Positions 17,363 through 25,842 of a DNA stretch of 64,000 bases are shown one piece after another; position 1 is the stretch's first letter, and the number at the start of each line of letters is the position of its first letter. The stretch lies in the NCBI RefSeq assembly GCF_004959855.1, contig NZ_SPNT01000002.1, positions 620,001 through 684,000 on the forward strand, given 5' to 3'. This DNA comes from Nitratireductor sp. XY-223. GTDB lineage: Bacteria; Pseudomonadota; Alphaproteobacteria; Rhizobiales; Rhizobiaceae. The notes beneath the pieces are model-generated. The model was not told the DNA's origin. It saw only the letters and a list, made by a program, of their open reading frames with translations, and searched no databases. The translations under genes and the position numbers were made by a program.

Positions 17363-18798
17363 GGCGTCGTCTCCGGTGGTGGTGTCGCGCCCGGCGCGCC
17401 GAGGCCGAGGGCGGCCTCGCGCCCGCCCATGCGCTCGATCAGGGCGGCCTGGTCGGCAAAGGCCCGGGCGTCGGTTGCCTCGGGGTCGCAGATCCTGCGG
17501 AGTTCGGCATCCATCATTGCGACGATGTCGCGGAAGGCCGGATCTGCCGCAAGATCGCGTGTTTCTTCAGGGTCCGTTTCCAGATCGAACAGTTCGGGGG
17601 AAAAGCCGACGTAGTAATGATATTTCCAGCGCCCCTTTTTCAGCATGAAGGCGCCGGAAACGGCGCCGGCGGCATGGTACTCGCTGAAAACGATGCGCTC
17701 CGGATCATCCCGTTCGCGGGCGATTGCGTCGAGCGGCCGGATGCCGCCGGCCCCGTCGATTTCGGCGCCGAACAGGGCGGGTATCGTCGCCGAGAGATCG
17801 ACAAGGCTGACAGGCGTGCGGCAAATTCCGGCCGGAACGCCGGGGCCGGCCATGATCATCGGCACGGCAACGCTCTCAAGATAGAGGTTTGACTTGCCCC
17901 AAAGGCCCCGCGCCCCGACATTGTCGCCGTGGTCGGAGGTGTAGACGACCACCGTGTTTTCCGCCTGACCCGTTGCGTCCAGGGCGCCGAGGATCTCGCC
18001 GACATTGTGGTCGAGCCAGGTGCAAAGCCCGTAATAGGCGGCTATCGCGCGCAGGCGCTCTTCCTCGTCCTCGAACTTTGCCTCGGAATCGTTCAGGCCG
18101 TTCTGCTTTTCCACCCAGGGGTGGCGCGGATGGCCGTCGCGCGGATGCAGTTTCGCATCCGGCAAACGATCGAGCGGATAAAGATCATAGAATGCCTGCG
18201 GTACGACGAGCGGAAAATGCGGCGCGACCAGGCCGACATAAAGGCACCAGGGGTGCCTGTCGGCCGCTTCGGCGCGGTCCTCCAGCCATTCGACCGTGCG
18301 CCTTGTCACGGCGGCATCGTAGTCGGTGTACTTGCTGTCGCCGGGGCCGATATAGTCGCCGAGCATGCGGCCGGAGGCGCTGATGCGTTCGTCCTCCTTG
18401 CGGATCGAGGCCCAGACCATACCGACGCCGCCTGCCACCATCATCGGAATGTGTTCGACGTCGAAACCGGCCGGATCCTCCTGCGAGCGGTAGTGAAGCT
18501 TGCCGATGGACTCCACCGGAACGCCCTTGTCCTGCAAGGCATGGCCCCATCCGGGAATCGAGCCGTCATAGGGCGTGGCGTTGTCCCACATGCGCGTCTG
18601 GTGCACGTAGCGGCCGGTGGCGAAGCTGGCGCGGGCCGGAACGCAGATGGAACTCGGCGTGTAGGCATCTGCAAAGCGCGTGCCCCTTGCCGCCAGCGCG
18701 TCGAGATGCGGCGTGCGGACCAACGGATGCCCGGCGCAGCCCATGGCGCGGGCCTGGTGCTCGTCCGACATCAGGATGAGGCAATTGGGCGCCTGCAT
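17359..18798 (-). CDS. Sulfatase (formylglycine-dependent, choline-sulfatase-like)
   Basis: The product has 479 residues. It has the sulfatase signature CVPAR (C52, to be oxidised to formylglycine) in SSICVPARASFATGR and the metal-binding LILMSDEH near the N-terminus. Further down is the second metal site VVVYTSDHGDNVG. The C-terminal FDLETDPEETRDLA is usual for the family. No signal peptide is present, so the enzyme is probably cytoplasmic and acts on an imported sulfate ester. The start was placed at ATG 18798, giving a TGATG overlap with the MarR stop; GTG 18801 is the alternative. No formylglycine-generating enzyme gene is seen in the window. Confidence 0.9.
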   Translation of the reverse strand: MQAPNCLILMSDEHQARAMGCAGHPLVRTPHLDALAARGTRFADAYTPSSICVPARASFATGRYVHQTRMWDNATPYDGSIPGWGHALQDKGVPVESIGKLHYRSQEDPAGFDVEHIPMMVAGGVGMVWASIRKEDERISASGRMLGDYIGPGDSKYTDYDAAVTRRTVEWLEDRAEAADRHPWCLYVGLVAPHFPLVVPQAFYDLYPLDRLPDAKLHPRDGHPRHPWVEKQNGLNDSEAKFEDEEERLRAIAAYYGLCTWLDHNVGEILGALDATGQAENTVVVYTSDHGDNVGARGLWGKSNLYLESVAVPMIMAGPGVPAGICRTPVSLVDLSATIPALFGAEIDGAGGIRPLDAIARERDDPERIVFSEYHAAGAVSGAFMLKKGRWKYHYYVGFSPELFDLETDPEETRDLAADPAFRDIVAMMDAELRRICDPEATDARAFADQAALIERMGGREAALGLGAPGATPPPETTP

Positions 18799-19274
18799 CA
18801 CAGGAACTCGTGGTTCTGCGCCGCCATCTCCAGCTTGTCGAGGGCGGAGAAGATGGCCTTGCTCTCGGTCTTGGAGAGACTGCCGACCAGGTAGGACTGC
18901 CGCTTGCGCATCTCGGGCAGCGTCTTCTTGAAGATCCGTTTGCCCTTTTTCGTCAGCGACAGGCGCTGCTGGCGCTGGTCGGTCTCGTCACCGGTTGCCA
19001 TAACCAGGCCTTCCGCGATCATGCCCCTGAGGCAGCGGCTCAGCTGCCCCTTGTCCATGGCGATCTTGCGGCGGATTTCCGAGTGTGTCGTGTCGCCCTC
19101 CGCGCCGATCGACAACATGACCCGCCAATGGGCGAGCGCGATTCCCGACGTCTTCTCGAGGAACTTTGCCGCATGCACGTTGAGTCTCGAATGCACCTGG
19201 TGGATGCGCCAGGTCAGAACGTCCTGTAGCGGTGTTTGTTCGCCGAATTCCGGTGGGTATATCGCGGTGCTCAT
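18798..19274 (-). CDS. MarR-family transcription regulator
   Basis: The product has 158 residues with a winged HTH in the middle (THSEIRRKIAMDKGQLSRCLRGM, then a wing with DQRQQRLSLTKKG) and helical dimerisation ends. It is first in the leftward operon with the sulfatase and MBL genes, and divergent from tctCBA. The intervening ~110 bases contain tandem palindromes. It is likely the local repressor that releases both operons when a substrate or breakdown product is bound. Confidence 0.88.
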   Translation of the reverse strand: MSTAIYPPEFGEQTPLQDVLTWRIHQVHSRLNVHAAKFLEKTSGIALAHWRVMLSIGAEGDTTHSEIRRKIAMDKGQLSRCLRGMIAEGLVMATGDETDQRQQRLSLTKKGKRIFKKTLPEMRKRQSYLVGSLSKTESKAIFSALDKLEMAAQNHEFL

Positions 19275-19298
19275 GCGGTCCTCTTTTCTGCGTCGATC

Positions 19299-19346
19299 AT
19301 AGGCCTATTGGTTGACTTGTCAACTTTTTAGTTGACCTATCAACTA
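19299..19346. promoter_or_regulatory. Tandem palindromic operators for the MarR regulator
   Basis: Three adjoining palindromes lie in the divergent promoter: ATAGGCCTAT (19299-19308), GTTGACTTGTCAAC (19311-19324) and TAGTTGACCTATCAACTA (19329-19346). The last two share the GTTGA/TCAAC half-site, and their centres are 20 bases apart, about two helical turns. This fits two dimers bound on one face of the DNA. Assignment to the adjacent MarR protein is from location. Confidence 0.7.
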
Positions 19347-19385
19347 AATTGTGAGAGCCTTTGCACAGTTGAATGGGAGGAGCAA

Positions 19386-20339
19386 ATGAAAAGACTAATT
19401 CGACTAGGGATCGCAACGCTCGTCGCCGCCGCGACGGCGACCGGCGCCTTGGCGGCCGAGTGGACGCCGCCCGGGCCGATCAAGCTGCTGATCGCCTTCC
19501 GCGCCGGCGGCGGCGCCGATACCCAGGCCCGGCTGATCGCCGAGGAACTCGAAAACCGCCTCGGATGGAAATTCATCCCCGAGCAGGTCACCGGCAAGGG
19601 CGGCATGAACATGGCGGCCGCGTTGAAGGACATGCCCAATGACGGGACCGTCATCGGCATGGCCGTGACCGAAACCTTCGGATACAACATGGCGGCGGCG
19701 CCGAAATCCGGCATGACGCCCGCCGACTTCACCGGTCTTTCGACAACTGCCGGGTTCCAGATGGGCGTGGTCGCCCTGACCTCGAAGGGCTGGAAATCGT
19801 TCGACGACGTGGTGGCGGCCGCCAAGGGCGGCGAGGAGCTGCGTTTCGGCGCCATGAGCCCGCGGCTGGCGGATCTTGCCTATCTGCTCGGCAAGGCGCA
19901 GGGCGTCGAATTCAACATCGTTTCCGTCAAGGGCGGAAAGGCCGTCATGGACGGCGTCAATGCCGGCGACCTCGATCTCGGTTTCATGGCGGGCATCCAG
20001 GCGAAGGGCGTTGCGGCCGGCGACCTGGTCAATCTTGCCTCGGCGCTTTCGACACCTCTCGTGCAGACGCCGCAGGCGCCGACCTTCGCCGATCTCGGCG
20101 TTGAATTCGATTCCGACGGACAGTTCGTCTTTGTCGGCCCAGCGGAGATGCCGGCCGAGGCCCGCGACGCGCTTGCCAAGGCCATCGCCGATGTCGTTTC
20201 CGACGAAAACACCAAGGCCGGCGGCCTTATCAAGAACAATTTCGGCGGTGCGACGGTCGTCACCGGCGATGATCTCACGGTGCTGATGCAGAACGGCTAC
20301 GAGAGCGCCGGAAAGCTGCTGGACGCGGCATCCGAATAG
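19386..20339 (+). CDS. tctC: Tripartite tricarboxylate transporter substrate-binding protein (Bug family)
   Basis: The product has 317 residues. ATG 19386 follows GGGAGGAGC, and the first 23 residues (MKRLIRLGIATLVAAATATG, then ALAA) form a signal peptide, so the longer frame from 19332 is rejected. The mature part begins PPGPIKLLIAFRAGGGADTQAR, the Bug-family first strand and ligand loop. A second family block is FNIVSVKGGKAVMDGVNAGD. It binds a small, usually carboxylated ligand in the periplasm and hands it to TctAB. The linked sulfatases suggest a sulfated ligand (inference). It is followed by a stable stem-loop before tctB. Confidence 0.92.
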   Translation: MKRLIRLGIATLVAAATATGALAAEWTPPGPIKLLIAFRAGGGADTQARLIAEELENRLGWKFIPEQVTGKGGMNMAAALKDMPNDGTVIGMAVTETFGYNMAAAPKSGMTPADFTGLSTTAGFQMGVVALTSKGWKSFDDVVAAAKGGEELRFGAMSPRLADLAYLLGKAQGVEFNIVSVKGGKAVMDGVNAGDLDLGFMAGIQAKGVAAGDLVNLASALSTPLVQTPQAPTFADLGVEFDSDGQFVFVGPAEMPAEARDALAKAIADVVSDENTKAGGLIKNNFGGATVVTGDDLTVLMQNGYESAGKLLDAASE

Positions 20340-20349
20340 CGTCCTCCCG

Positions 20350-20373
20350 CGGGCCTGCCAAAGGGCAGGCCCG
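20350..20373 (+). terminator. Stem-loop between tctC and tctB
   Basis: A perfect 10-base stem (CGGGCCTGCC paired with GGCAGGCCCG) encloses a 4-base loop. No T-run follows. This position favours a 3' stabiliser or partial terminator that keeps binding-protein mRNA in excess over the membrane subunits. Confidence 0.6.
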
Positions 20374-20398
20374 TCCGCCTCGCCCGGGAGAAGAGACC

Positions 20399-20965
20399 AT
20401 GTCGAATGAATCCCGATCCAACCTCGTCCTGGGCATCTTCTTTGCCGTCTTTGCTCTGCTGCTGATCTTCGTCTGGATCCCGCTCGACACCGATACCGGG
20501 CTGATCGAGAAGGTGCGGCGCCAGGTAACCATCGGCGACGCACTGGCGCCGACGGTGGCGGGCATCTTCCTGCTGATCGGCGGCCTCATCCTGATCGTCT
20601 TCGAGCGCAAGGCGGCGGACCAGCCGGAAATCGATCCGGTCAATCTCGGCTTCATGGCGGTGGTGTTCGTGCTTCTGGCGGCGAGTTTCCTCGTCATGCG
20701 CTATGGCGGGCCGGCCCTGGTGGCGCTGGTCAATCTGACGCGCGAGACGCCGCTCGAGTACCGGCTTTTGCGCGACAGCGCGCCGTGGAAGTTCACCGGG
20801 TTCTTTTTCGGCGGCACCTTGATGATCGGCGGGCTGATCAGCCTTGTCGAGGGCCGCGTCACGCCGCGTGCTGTGCTGATCGGCGTCATCGCCGTGCTGG
20901 CGATGATCGCGGTCTACGATCTGCCCTTCGACGATCTTCTGCTGCCGCCGAACGGTGACGTGTAA
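20399..20965 (+). CDS. tctB: Tripartite tricarboxylate transporter small membrane subunit
   Basis: The product has 188 residues and about four to five hydrophobic helices, the first starting directly after the N-terminus (LVLGIFFAVFALLLIFVWIP). Length, topology and position between tctC and tctA identify it as TctB. Its TAA stop shares a base with the ATG of tctA (TAATG), so the two are translationally coupled. Confidence 0.88.
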   Translation: MSNESRSNLVLGIFFAVFALLLIFVWIPLDTDTGLIEKVRRQVTIGDALAPTVAGIFLLIGGLILIVFERKAADQPEIDPVNLGFMAVVFVLLAASFLVMRYGGPALVALVNLTRETPLEYRLLRDSAPWKFTGFFFGGTLMIGGLISLVEGRVTPRAVLIGVIAVLAMIAVYDLPFDDLLLPPNGDV

Positions 20966-22572
20966 TGGGCACGCTCGACTATATCTGGGCAGGCGTTCTC
21001 GCCGTCTTCCTCGGGCCGGAGCTGTTTTCGATTTTCGGCGTGCCGGTGCCGGTCACCATCGTGATGATTTTTGCCGGCTTCCTTCTGGGCATTGCCGTCG
21101 GTGCGACGCCGGGCCTTGCCGGACCGATCGCCATGGCGATCGCGCTGCCGATCCTGATTTCCATTTTCGGCTACACACCGGACGCACTCCTGCCGGTGAT
21201 GGGGTTCCTGATCGGCGTCATGAAAGGCGCGACCATCGGCGGCGCGGTGCCGGCAATCCTGTTCAACACGCCGGGCACGCCCGATGCCTACATGACGACG
21301 CTGGACGGATACCCGATGACCCGAAAGGGCCAGGCGAAAAAGGCCCTGCGGGTCGCCCATCTGTCGTCGGTCAGCGGCGACACCTTTTCCGACATGGTCC
21401 TCTTCATCTGCGCGCCGTTCCTGGCGCTGCTCGTCGAGGGTTACCTGGACCTGCCGGAAAAGACCGCGCTTCTTATCCTGTCGCTCTCCTTCATCGCCGC
21501 CGTGATCGGCGGCTCGCCCGCCAAGGGCCTGATATCGACCGGCCTCGGCCTGCTCTTTGCCTATGTGGCAACGGGCGAGGACTTCTATCCGCGCCTGTCG
21601 CTCGACAGCAAGGTGCTGGCGCAGGGCTTTCCGCTGGCGACCGCCATCCTCGGCGTGCTGATCGTCGGCGCGGTGTTCAAGGAACTGACCGACCTGTGGC
21701 GCGAGAAGCGAGAAAGCGGCGCCCTTGTCGGCACCGTCAAGGACAGCGGCGACCAGCGCCTGCACATGGCGGAGATCCGCCGGCTCATGCCCCATATCGG
21801 GCGTTCCGCGGTGATCGGCACCGCCATCGGCGCACTGCCCGGCATCGGCTCGACGCTCGCCGCCACCATCGGCTATACGGTGGGCAAGGCGCGCTACCAG
21901 CGCACCAAATCGCCCGAGGAACCCGAATTCGGCAAGGGCGCGCCGGAAGGCATCGCGGCAACGGAAGCCGCCAATTCGTCGGTCTCCGGCGCCAATCTCA
22001 TCCCGGTCCTGTCGCTCGGCATCCCCGGCAACGCCGCCGCCGTCTTCCTCATCCTCGCCGCCGACAGCATCGGCGGCTTCAACCCCGGCCCCTCCGTGTT
22101 CCGGTTCACGGCGGACGCCGTCAATACCGAGCTCGTCATCGCCTTCGGTCTTTTCACCGCCATGGTCGTTGCCAATGTCCTCAACTGGACGATCGGCGGC
22201 GTCTTCATGCGTTCCATGGGCGTCATGACGCGCATTCCCAAACAGGTGCTGCTGCCGACTGTGCTTTTGCTGACACTGACGGCCATCTATGTGCAGGAAA
22301 CCCGCATGGACGCGATCTGGTTCACTCTCGGGTTCGGCCTGCTCGGCTATGCCATGCGCGTTGTCGCCATCTCGCCGCTGCCCTTCGTCATCGCCTTCAT
22401 CCTCGGCGGCAAGCTGGAAGAAAGCGCCCGGCAGGCGTTCGCCTCGACCGGCGGCGACCCCTGGTTCCTGTTCACCCATCCGATCGCGGCCGTCTTCATG
22501 GCGCTGTCGGTCGGCGTGATCCTGCTGACGGCGCGCAACAACCGGGCCCGCGCCGCGCGGGCCTCGACCTGA
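20965..22572 (+). CDS. tctA: Tripartite tricarboxylate transporter large membrane subunit
   Basis: The product has 535 residues and about a dozen membrane helices. Family blocks are visible: GATPGLAGPIAMAIALPI near residue 50, GAVPAILFNTPGTPDA near 95, and the repeated half-motif GALPGIGSTLAATIGY plus NLIPVLSLGIPGNAAAA-like sequence later. It forms the ion-driven channel of the TctABC system with TctB in the inner membrane. The USP gene follows after 9 bases. Confidence 0.93.
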   Translation: MGTLDYIWAGVLAVFLGPELFSIFGVPVPVTIVMIFAGFLLGIAVGATPGLAGPIAMAIALPILISIFGYTPDALLPVMGFLIGVMKGATIGGAVPAILFNTPGTPDAYMTTLDGYPMTRKGQAKKALRVAHLSSVSGDTFSDMVLFICAPFLALLVEGYLDLPEKTALLILSLSFIAAVIGGSPAKGLISTGLGLLFAYVATGEDFYPRLSLDSKVLAQGFPLATAILGVLIVGAVFKELTDLWREKRESGALVGTVKDSGDQRLHMAEIRRLMPHIGRSAVIGTAIGALPGIGSTLAATIGYTVGKARYQRTKSPEEPEFGKGAPEGIAATEAANSSVSGANLIPVLSLGIPGNAAAVFLILAADSIGGFNPGPSVFRFTADAVNTELVIAFGLFTAMVVANVLNWTIGGVFMRSMGVMTRIPKQVLLPTVLLLTLTAIYVQETRMDAIWFTLGFGLLGYAMRVVAISPLPFVIAFILGGKLEESARQAFASTGGDPWFLFTHPIAAVFMALSVGVILLTARNNRARAARAST

Positions 22573-22581
22573 GGGGGAACG

Positions 22582-23412
22582 ATGGCCATCAAGAACATTC
22601 TCGTTGCCTATAACGGTTCCGAATCCTCCGATGCGGCGGTGCATTCCGCGGTGCTCGCGCACGACAAATACGGGGCGCATGTCACCGGTCTCTTCGCCCA
22701 TGCCAGCGCCACCTCGCGGCTGGGTCGCTACACCTGGGTTCCCGATACCGTGCGACAGACGCTGGACGAGCTCGAGGCCGATGCCCATGCGGGTATCGGC
22801 GAACGGTTCACCGCGGCCATCGCGGGGCGAGTGCCGGAAGACAGGCTGCACTGGATCGAAAGCGGCGGCGAATCCGATGCCACCGTCGCCGATTACGCGC
22901 GCATGTACGATCTCACCATTGTCGGCCGCCGCGACGTTCTGCAGGGCAGCAGGCGCCTGGAACTGCATCCCGACCGGATCGCCATGCGCAGCGGCCGCCC
23001 GGTGCTCGTCGTGCCGCGCGACTACCGGCCGGAGCGGATCCACGAGCACGCGGTGCTCGCCTGGGACGGTCACCGCACCGCCACCCGCGCCATGAACGAC
23101 GCGATGCAGATTCTCGAAACCAAGCAGAAGGTGACCGTGCTGAGCATCGACGATGGCGAACGCGGCCGGGCGCTGGAAGGCATCGACGTTGCCACGGCGC
23201 TCGCCCGTCACGGCATCGACGTCGAGATGGCCGAACCGCCGCTCGGCAAGAAAAGCGTCGGGCAGGCGATCCTCGATTTCTGCGACGAAGAGGGCGCCGG
23301 CCTTCTGGTGATGGGCGCCTATGAGCACAGCATGTTCCGCGAGGAGCTTCTCGGCGGCGTCACGCGGTTCGTCCTGGAAAACGCGAAACTGCCGATCCTC
23401 ATTTCCCACTAG
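22582..23412 (+). CDS. Tandem universal stress protein
   Basis: The product has 276 residues made of two USP folds, about 1-145 and 150-276. The second half ends with the family block LLVMGAYEHSMFREELLGGVTRFVLENAKLPIL, with G-x2-G-x9-G(S/T)-like spacing. GGGGAACG just upstream is the ribosome site. It lies within the tct-sulfatase operon, 20 bases before the sulfatase. USP genes are often co-transcribed with transporters, but a specific role here cannot be stated. Confidence 0.9.
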   Translation: MAIKNILVAYNGSESSDAAVHSAVLAHDKYGAHVTGLFAHASATSRLGRYTWVPDTVRQTLDELEADAHAGIGERFTAAIAGRVPEDRLHWIESGGESDATVADYARMYDLTIVGRRDVLQGSRRLELHPDRIAMRSGRPVLVVPRDYRPERIHEHAVLAWDGHRTATRAMNDAMQILETKQKVTVLSIDDGERGRALEGIDVATALARHGIDVEMAEPPLGKKSVGQAILDFCDEEGAGLLVMGAYEHSMFREELLGGVTRFVLENAKLPILISH

Positions 23413-23432
23413 GCAACCCGGGTGCGACCAAG

Positions 23433-24962
23433 ATGACCAGACCGAATTTCCTCATCATATCGGCGGACCAGCAGCGCGGCGACTGCATCGGCGTCGAGGG
23501 CCGCGGCGTCAAGACACCCAACCTCGACCGCCTTTGCGCCGAGGGCACGCGGTTCTCGGCCTGCATCACGTCCTGCGCGGTGTGCCAGCCGGCGCGGGCG
23601 TCGATCCTGACCGGGCAGCTCTGCCGCACCCACGGCGTGCACGACAATGGTATCGACCTCGATCCGGCGACCGGTGAGAAGGGCTTCGCCGGGGCGCTGG
23701 CGGCAAACGGCTACCAGACCGCGTTTTTCGGCAAGGCGCATTTCGCCACCTATCACGCGCGCCACAAGACCGGCTCGCCCGAGAGCGTTCTGTCTTCCGA
23801 GGATTTCGGCGACGACTGGTGCGGCCCCTATATGGGTTTCGAGCATGTCGAGCTGATGCTCGTCGGCCACAACTGGTTCGCGCCGGAAAAGCCGCCGCGC
23901 GGCCAGCATTTCGAGCGTTTCTTCCACCGCGGCGGGCGCGGCGATGAATTGCAGGAGCTCTACTGGAAGAACGGCGGCGACACGAAAGGCGCGGCGCAGA
24001 CCTGGCACTCGCAGCTACCGCTCGCCTTCCACAACACGCCCTGGACGGCGGACCGGGCGATCGAGTGGCTGAAATCCGGCCGCGGGAAGGACCGGCCCTT
24101 CTGCGCCTGGGTCAGTTTTCCCGACCCGCACCACCCGTTCGACTGCCCGGAGCCCTGGTCGCGGCTGCACGATCCCGCCGAGATTGCCCTGCCCGAGCAC
24201 CGCACCCGCGATTTCGAGAACCGCCCCTGGTGGCACGAAGCGGCGGTGGAGAACGAGCCGGTGGGCGATGTCGAGAACGTCAAGATGCGCAAGGCCTACA
24301 GCCGCATCCAGGAACAGAGCGACGAACAGCTGCGCGAGATCATCGCCAACACGTTCGGCCAGCTCTCCTTCATCGACGACAATGTCGGCCGGCTGATGAA
24401 TGCGCTCACCGACGCCGGGCTCGATGACAACACCTATGTCATCTACATCTCGGACCATGGCGACTGGCTCGGCGACCACGGCCTCGTGCTCAAGGGCCCG
24501 ATGCACTACGAGGGGCTGCTGCGGGTCCCGATGATCGTGCGCGGGCCGGGTGTCGCGGCGGGCGCGGTCGTCGACGAGCCGGTGTCGACCCTCGACATCG
24601 CGCCGACCCTGTTCGACCTGTCGGGCGCCAAGCCGCTTCTTGCGCAGCACGGCGAGAGCCTGCGGGCGCTCATGGAAGGCAGGGACGCGCCGCGCGATTT
24701 CGCGCTCAACGAGTGGGAGCTGCTGCCGGCGCGGGTCGGCGTCGCGCTGTCATTGCGCACCGTGCGCACGAAGACCCACAAGCTGACCATGGACCTGCGG
24801 TCCGGCGCCGGCGAGATGTACGACCTCGTCAACGATCCGGGCGAGATGAACAATATCTTCGACGATCCCGCGGCGCGCGAAACGCGCAAGCGGCTCGTTT
24901 CCTATCTCGATGAACGCCCCGACGATATCGGTCCCAACCGCGAGCCGGTCGGATCGGCGTAG
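23433..24962 (+). CDS. Sulfatase (formylglycine-dependent), second copy
   Basis: The product has 509 residues. The signature CQPAR (C51) sits in SCAVCQPARASILTG. The N-terminal FLIISADQQRGD and later YVIYISDHGDWLGDHG supply metal ligands. No signal peptide is seen. It differs from the other local sulfatase, so the pair may act on different positions or on different sulfate esters. It is last in the rightward tct operon and presumably under the same MarR control. Confidence 0.9.
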   Translation: MTRPNFLIISADQQRGDCIGVEGRGVKTPNLDRLCAEGTRFSACITSCAVCQPARASILTGQLCRTHGVHDNGIDLDPATGEKGFAGALAANGYQTAFFGKAHFATYHARHKTGSPESVLSSEDFGDDWCGPYMGFEHVELMLVGHNWFAPEKPPRGQHFERFFHRGGRGDELQELYWKNGGDTKGAAQTWHSQLPLAFHNTPWTADRAIEWLKSGRGKDRPFCAWVSFPDPHHPFDCPEPWSRLHDPAEIALPEHRTRDFENRPWWHEAAVENEPVGDVENVKMRKAYSRIQEQSDEQLREIIANTFGQLSFIDDNVGRLMNALTDAGLDDNTYVIYISDHGDWLGDHGLVLKGPMHYEGLLRVPMIVRGPGVAAGAVVDEPVSTLDIAPTLFDLSGAKPLLAQHGESLRALMEGRDAPRDFALNEWELLPARVGVALSLRTVRTKTHKLTMDLRSGAGEMYDLVNDPGEMNNIFDDPAARETRKRLVSYLDERPDDIGPNREPVGSA

Positions 24963-24971
24963 CGTGTAAGG

Positions 24972-25133
24972 CTAACCCGCGCCGCCGGAAAAAAGGTTCG
25001 GCCACAGGCCGAGAATGCCGAACAGGATAAGGTAAAGCGCGATCACGTAGTTCAGCAGCCGCGGCATGATCAGGATGAGAATGCCGGCGATCAGTGCGAT
25101 CAGCGGCTGGATGGTGACGACGTTGATTTCCAT
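24972..25133 (-). CDS. DUF3096 small membrane protein
   Basis: This 53-residue protein begins MEINVVTIQPLIALIAGILI, has two short hydrophobic segments with an MPRLLNY link, and ends WPNLFSGGAG. The ribosome site GAGGAGG lies 9 bases upstream of the ATG. Length, the N-terminal motif and the two-helix design fit the DUF3096 family of tiny inner-membrane proteins of unknown role. It is divergent from the Cys-rich protein gene that follows. Confidence 0.85.
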   Translation of the reverse strand: MEINVVTIQPLIALIAGILILIMPRLLNYVIALYLILFGILGLWPNLFSGGAG

Positions 25134-25340
25134 CGAAGTGCCTCCTCGGTTCGATGCGTGGGCGGATGAAAGTCCCTATGCGCGCAGAAATTGTGCGCGG
25201 ATGGTAGCTGAGTCGACTTATCTTGGGAACAGCGCAGGAATTTGGGTTCCCCCGGAACATCGGAGATTGTCAGCAGGCTGTCGCGAAAATAATGTCGTTT
25301 TTGAGTTTGTGAGAATTCCGCATCCGGATGGTGGATACCG

Positions 25341-25793
25341 ATGATCAGCTTCTCCAGAATCGCATTGCTTGCCGTTGCTTCAATGATTCTCATGATTGTG
25401 GGCACGACGCACACCGTTCCGGCGGCCGGGCTCATGGAGGCCTGCAAGGCTGACATCGACTCCAACTGCAAGGGCGTTCGCGAAGGGCGCGGCAGGATTT
25501 CAGCCTGTCTTTACGCCCACAGCAACAAGGTGTCTCCCATGTGCCAACCCGAGCTGTCGAAGGTGACGACCAGCCGCATGTTCGAGCGCATGATTCCGCA
25601 CGAGGTTCGCAGCAAGAACGACACGGCCTACGAGGAAGCCCTCAGAAAGACCTGTGCCCCGGACATCAAGTCGCATTGTGCCGACGTGAAGCCGGGTCAG
25701 GACCGGATCCTGGCGTGCCTTTACGGGTGGACCAACCGTCTGAGCGGTGCCTGCCGGACCGAGGCCAAAACGGTTCTCGATCACTTGCAGTAG
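25341..25793 (+). CDS. Periplasmic cysteine-rich-repeat protein
   Basis: The product has 150 residues with a signal peptide (about 1-29, ending PAAG). Two copies of a cysteine repeat follow: ACKADIDSNCKGV...GRISACLY and TCAPDIKSHCADV...DRILACLY. Each contains C-x3-D-x4-C and a C-L-Y block, the pattern of the Cys-rich GLG1/FGFR-type repeat (PF00839) known from Golgi and some bacterial secreted proteins. The cysteines probably form disulphides in the periplasm. Function unknown. Confidence 0.8.
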   Translation: MISFSRIALLAVASMILMIVGTTHTVPAAGLMEACKADIDSNCKGVREGRGRISACLYAHSNKVSPMCQPELSKVTTSRMFERMIPHEVRSKNDTAYEEALRKTCAPDIKSHCADVKPGQDRILACLYGWTNRLSGACRTEAKTVLDHLQ

Positions 25794-25842
25794 TTGTGCC
25801 GGGTCGAAACGACATCCCCGATATTTGCTAGGACGGCAGAAG

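Noticed and set aside
20914-23409. 831-codon frame antisense to tctA and the USP gene
   Set aside because: The frame spans two certain genes on the other strand and contains only low-complexity His/Asp/Arg sequence.
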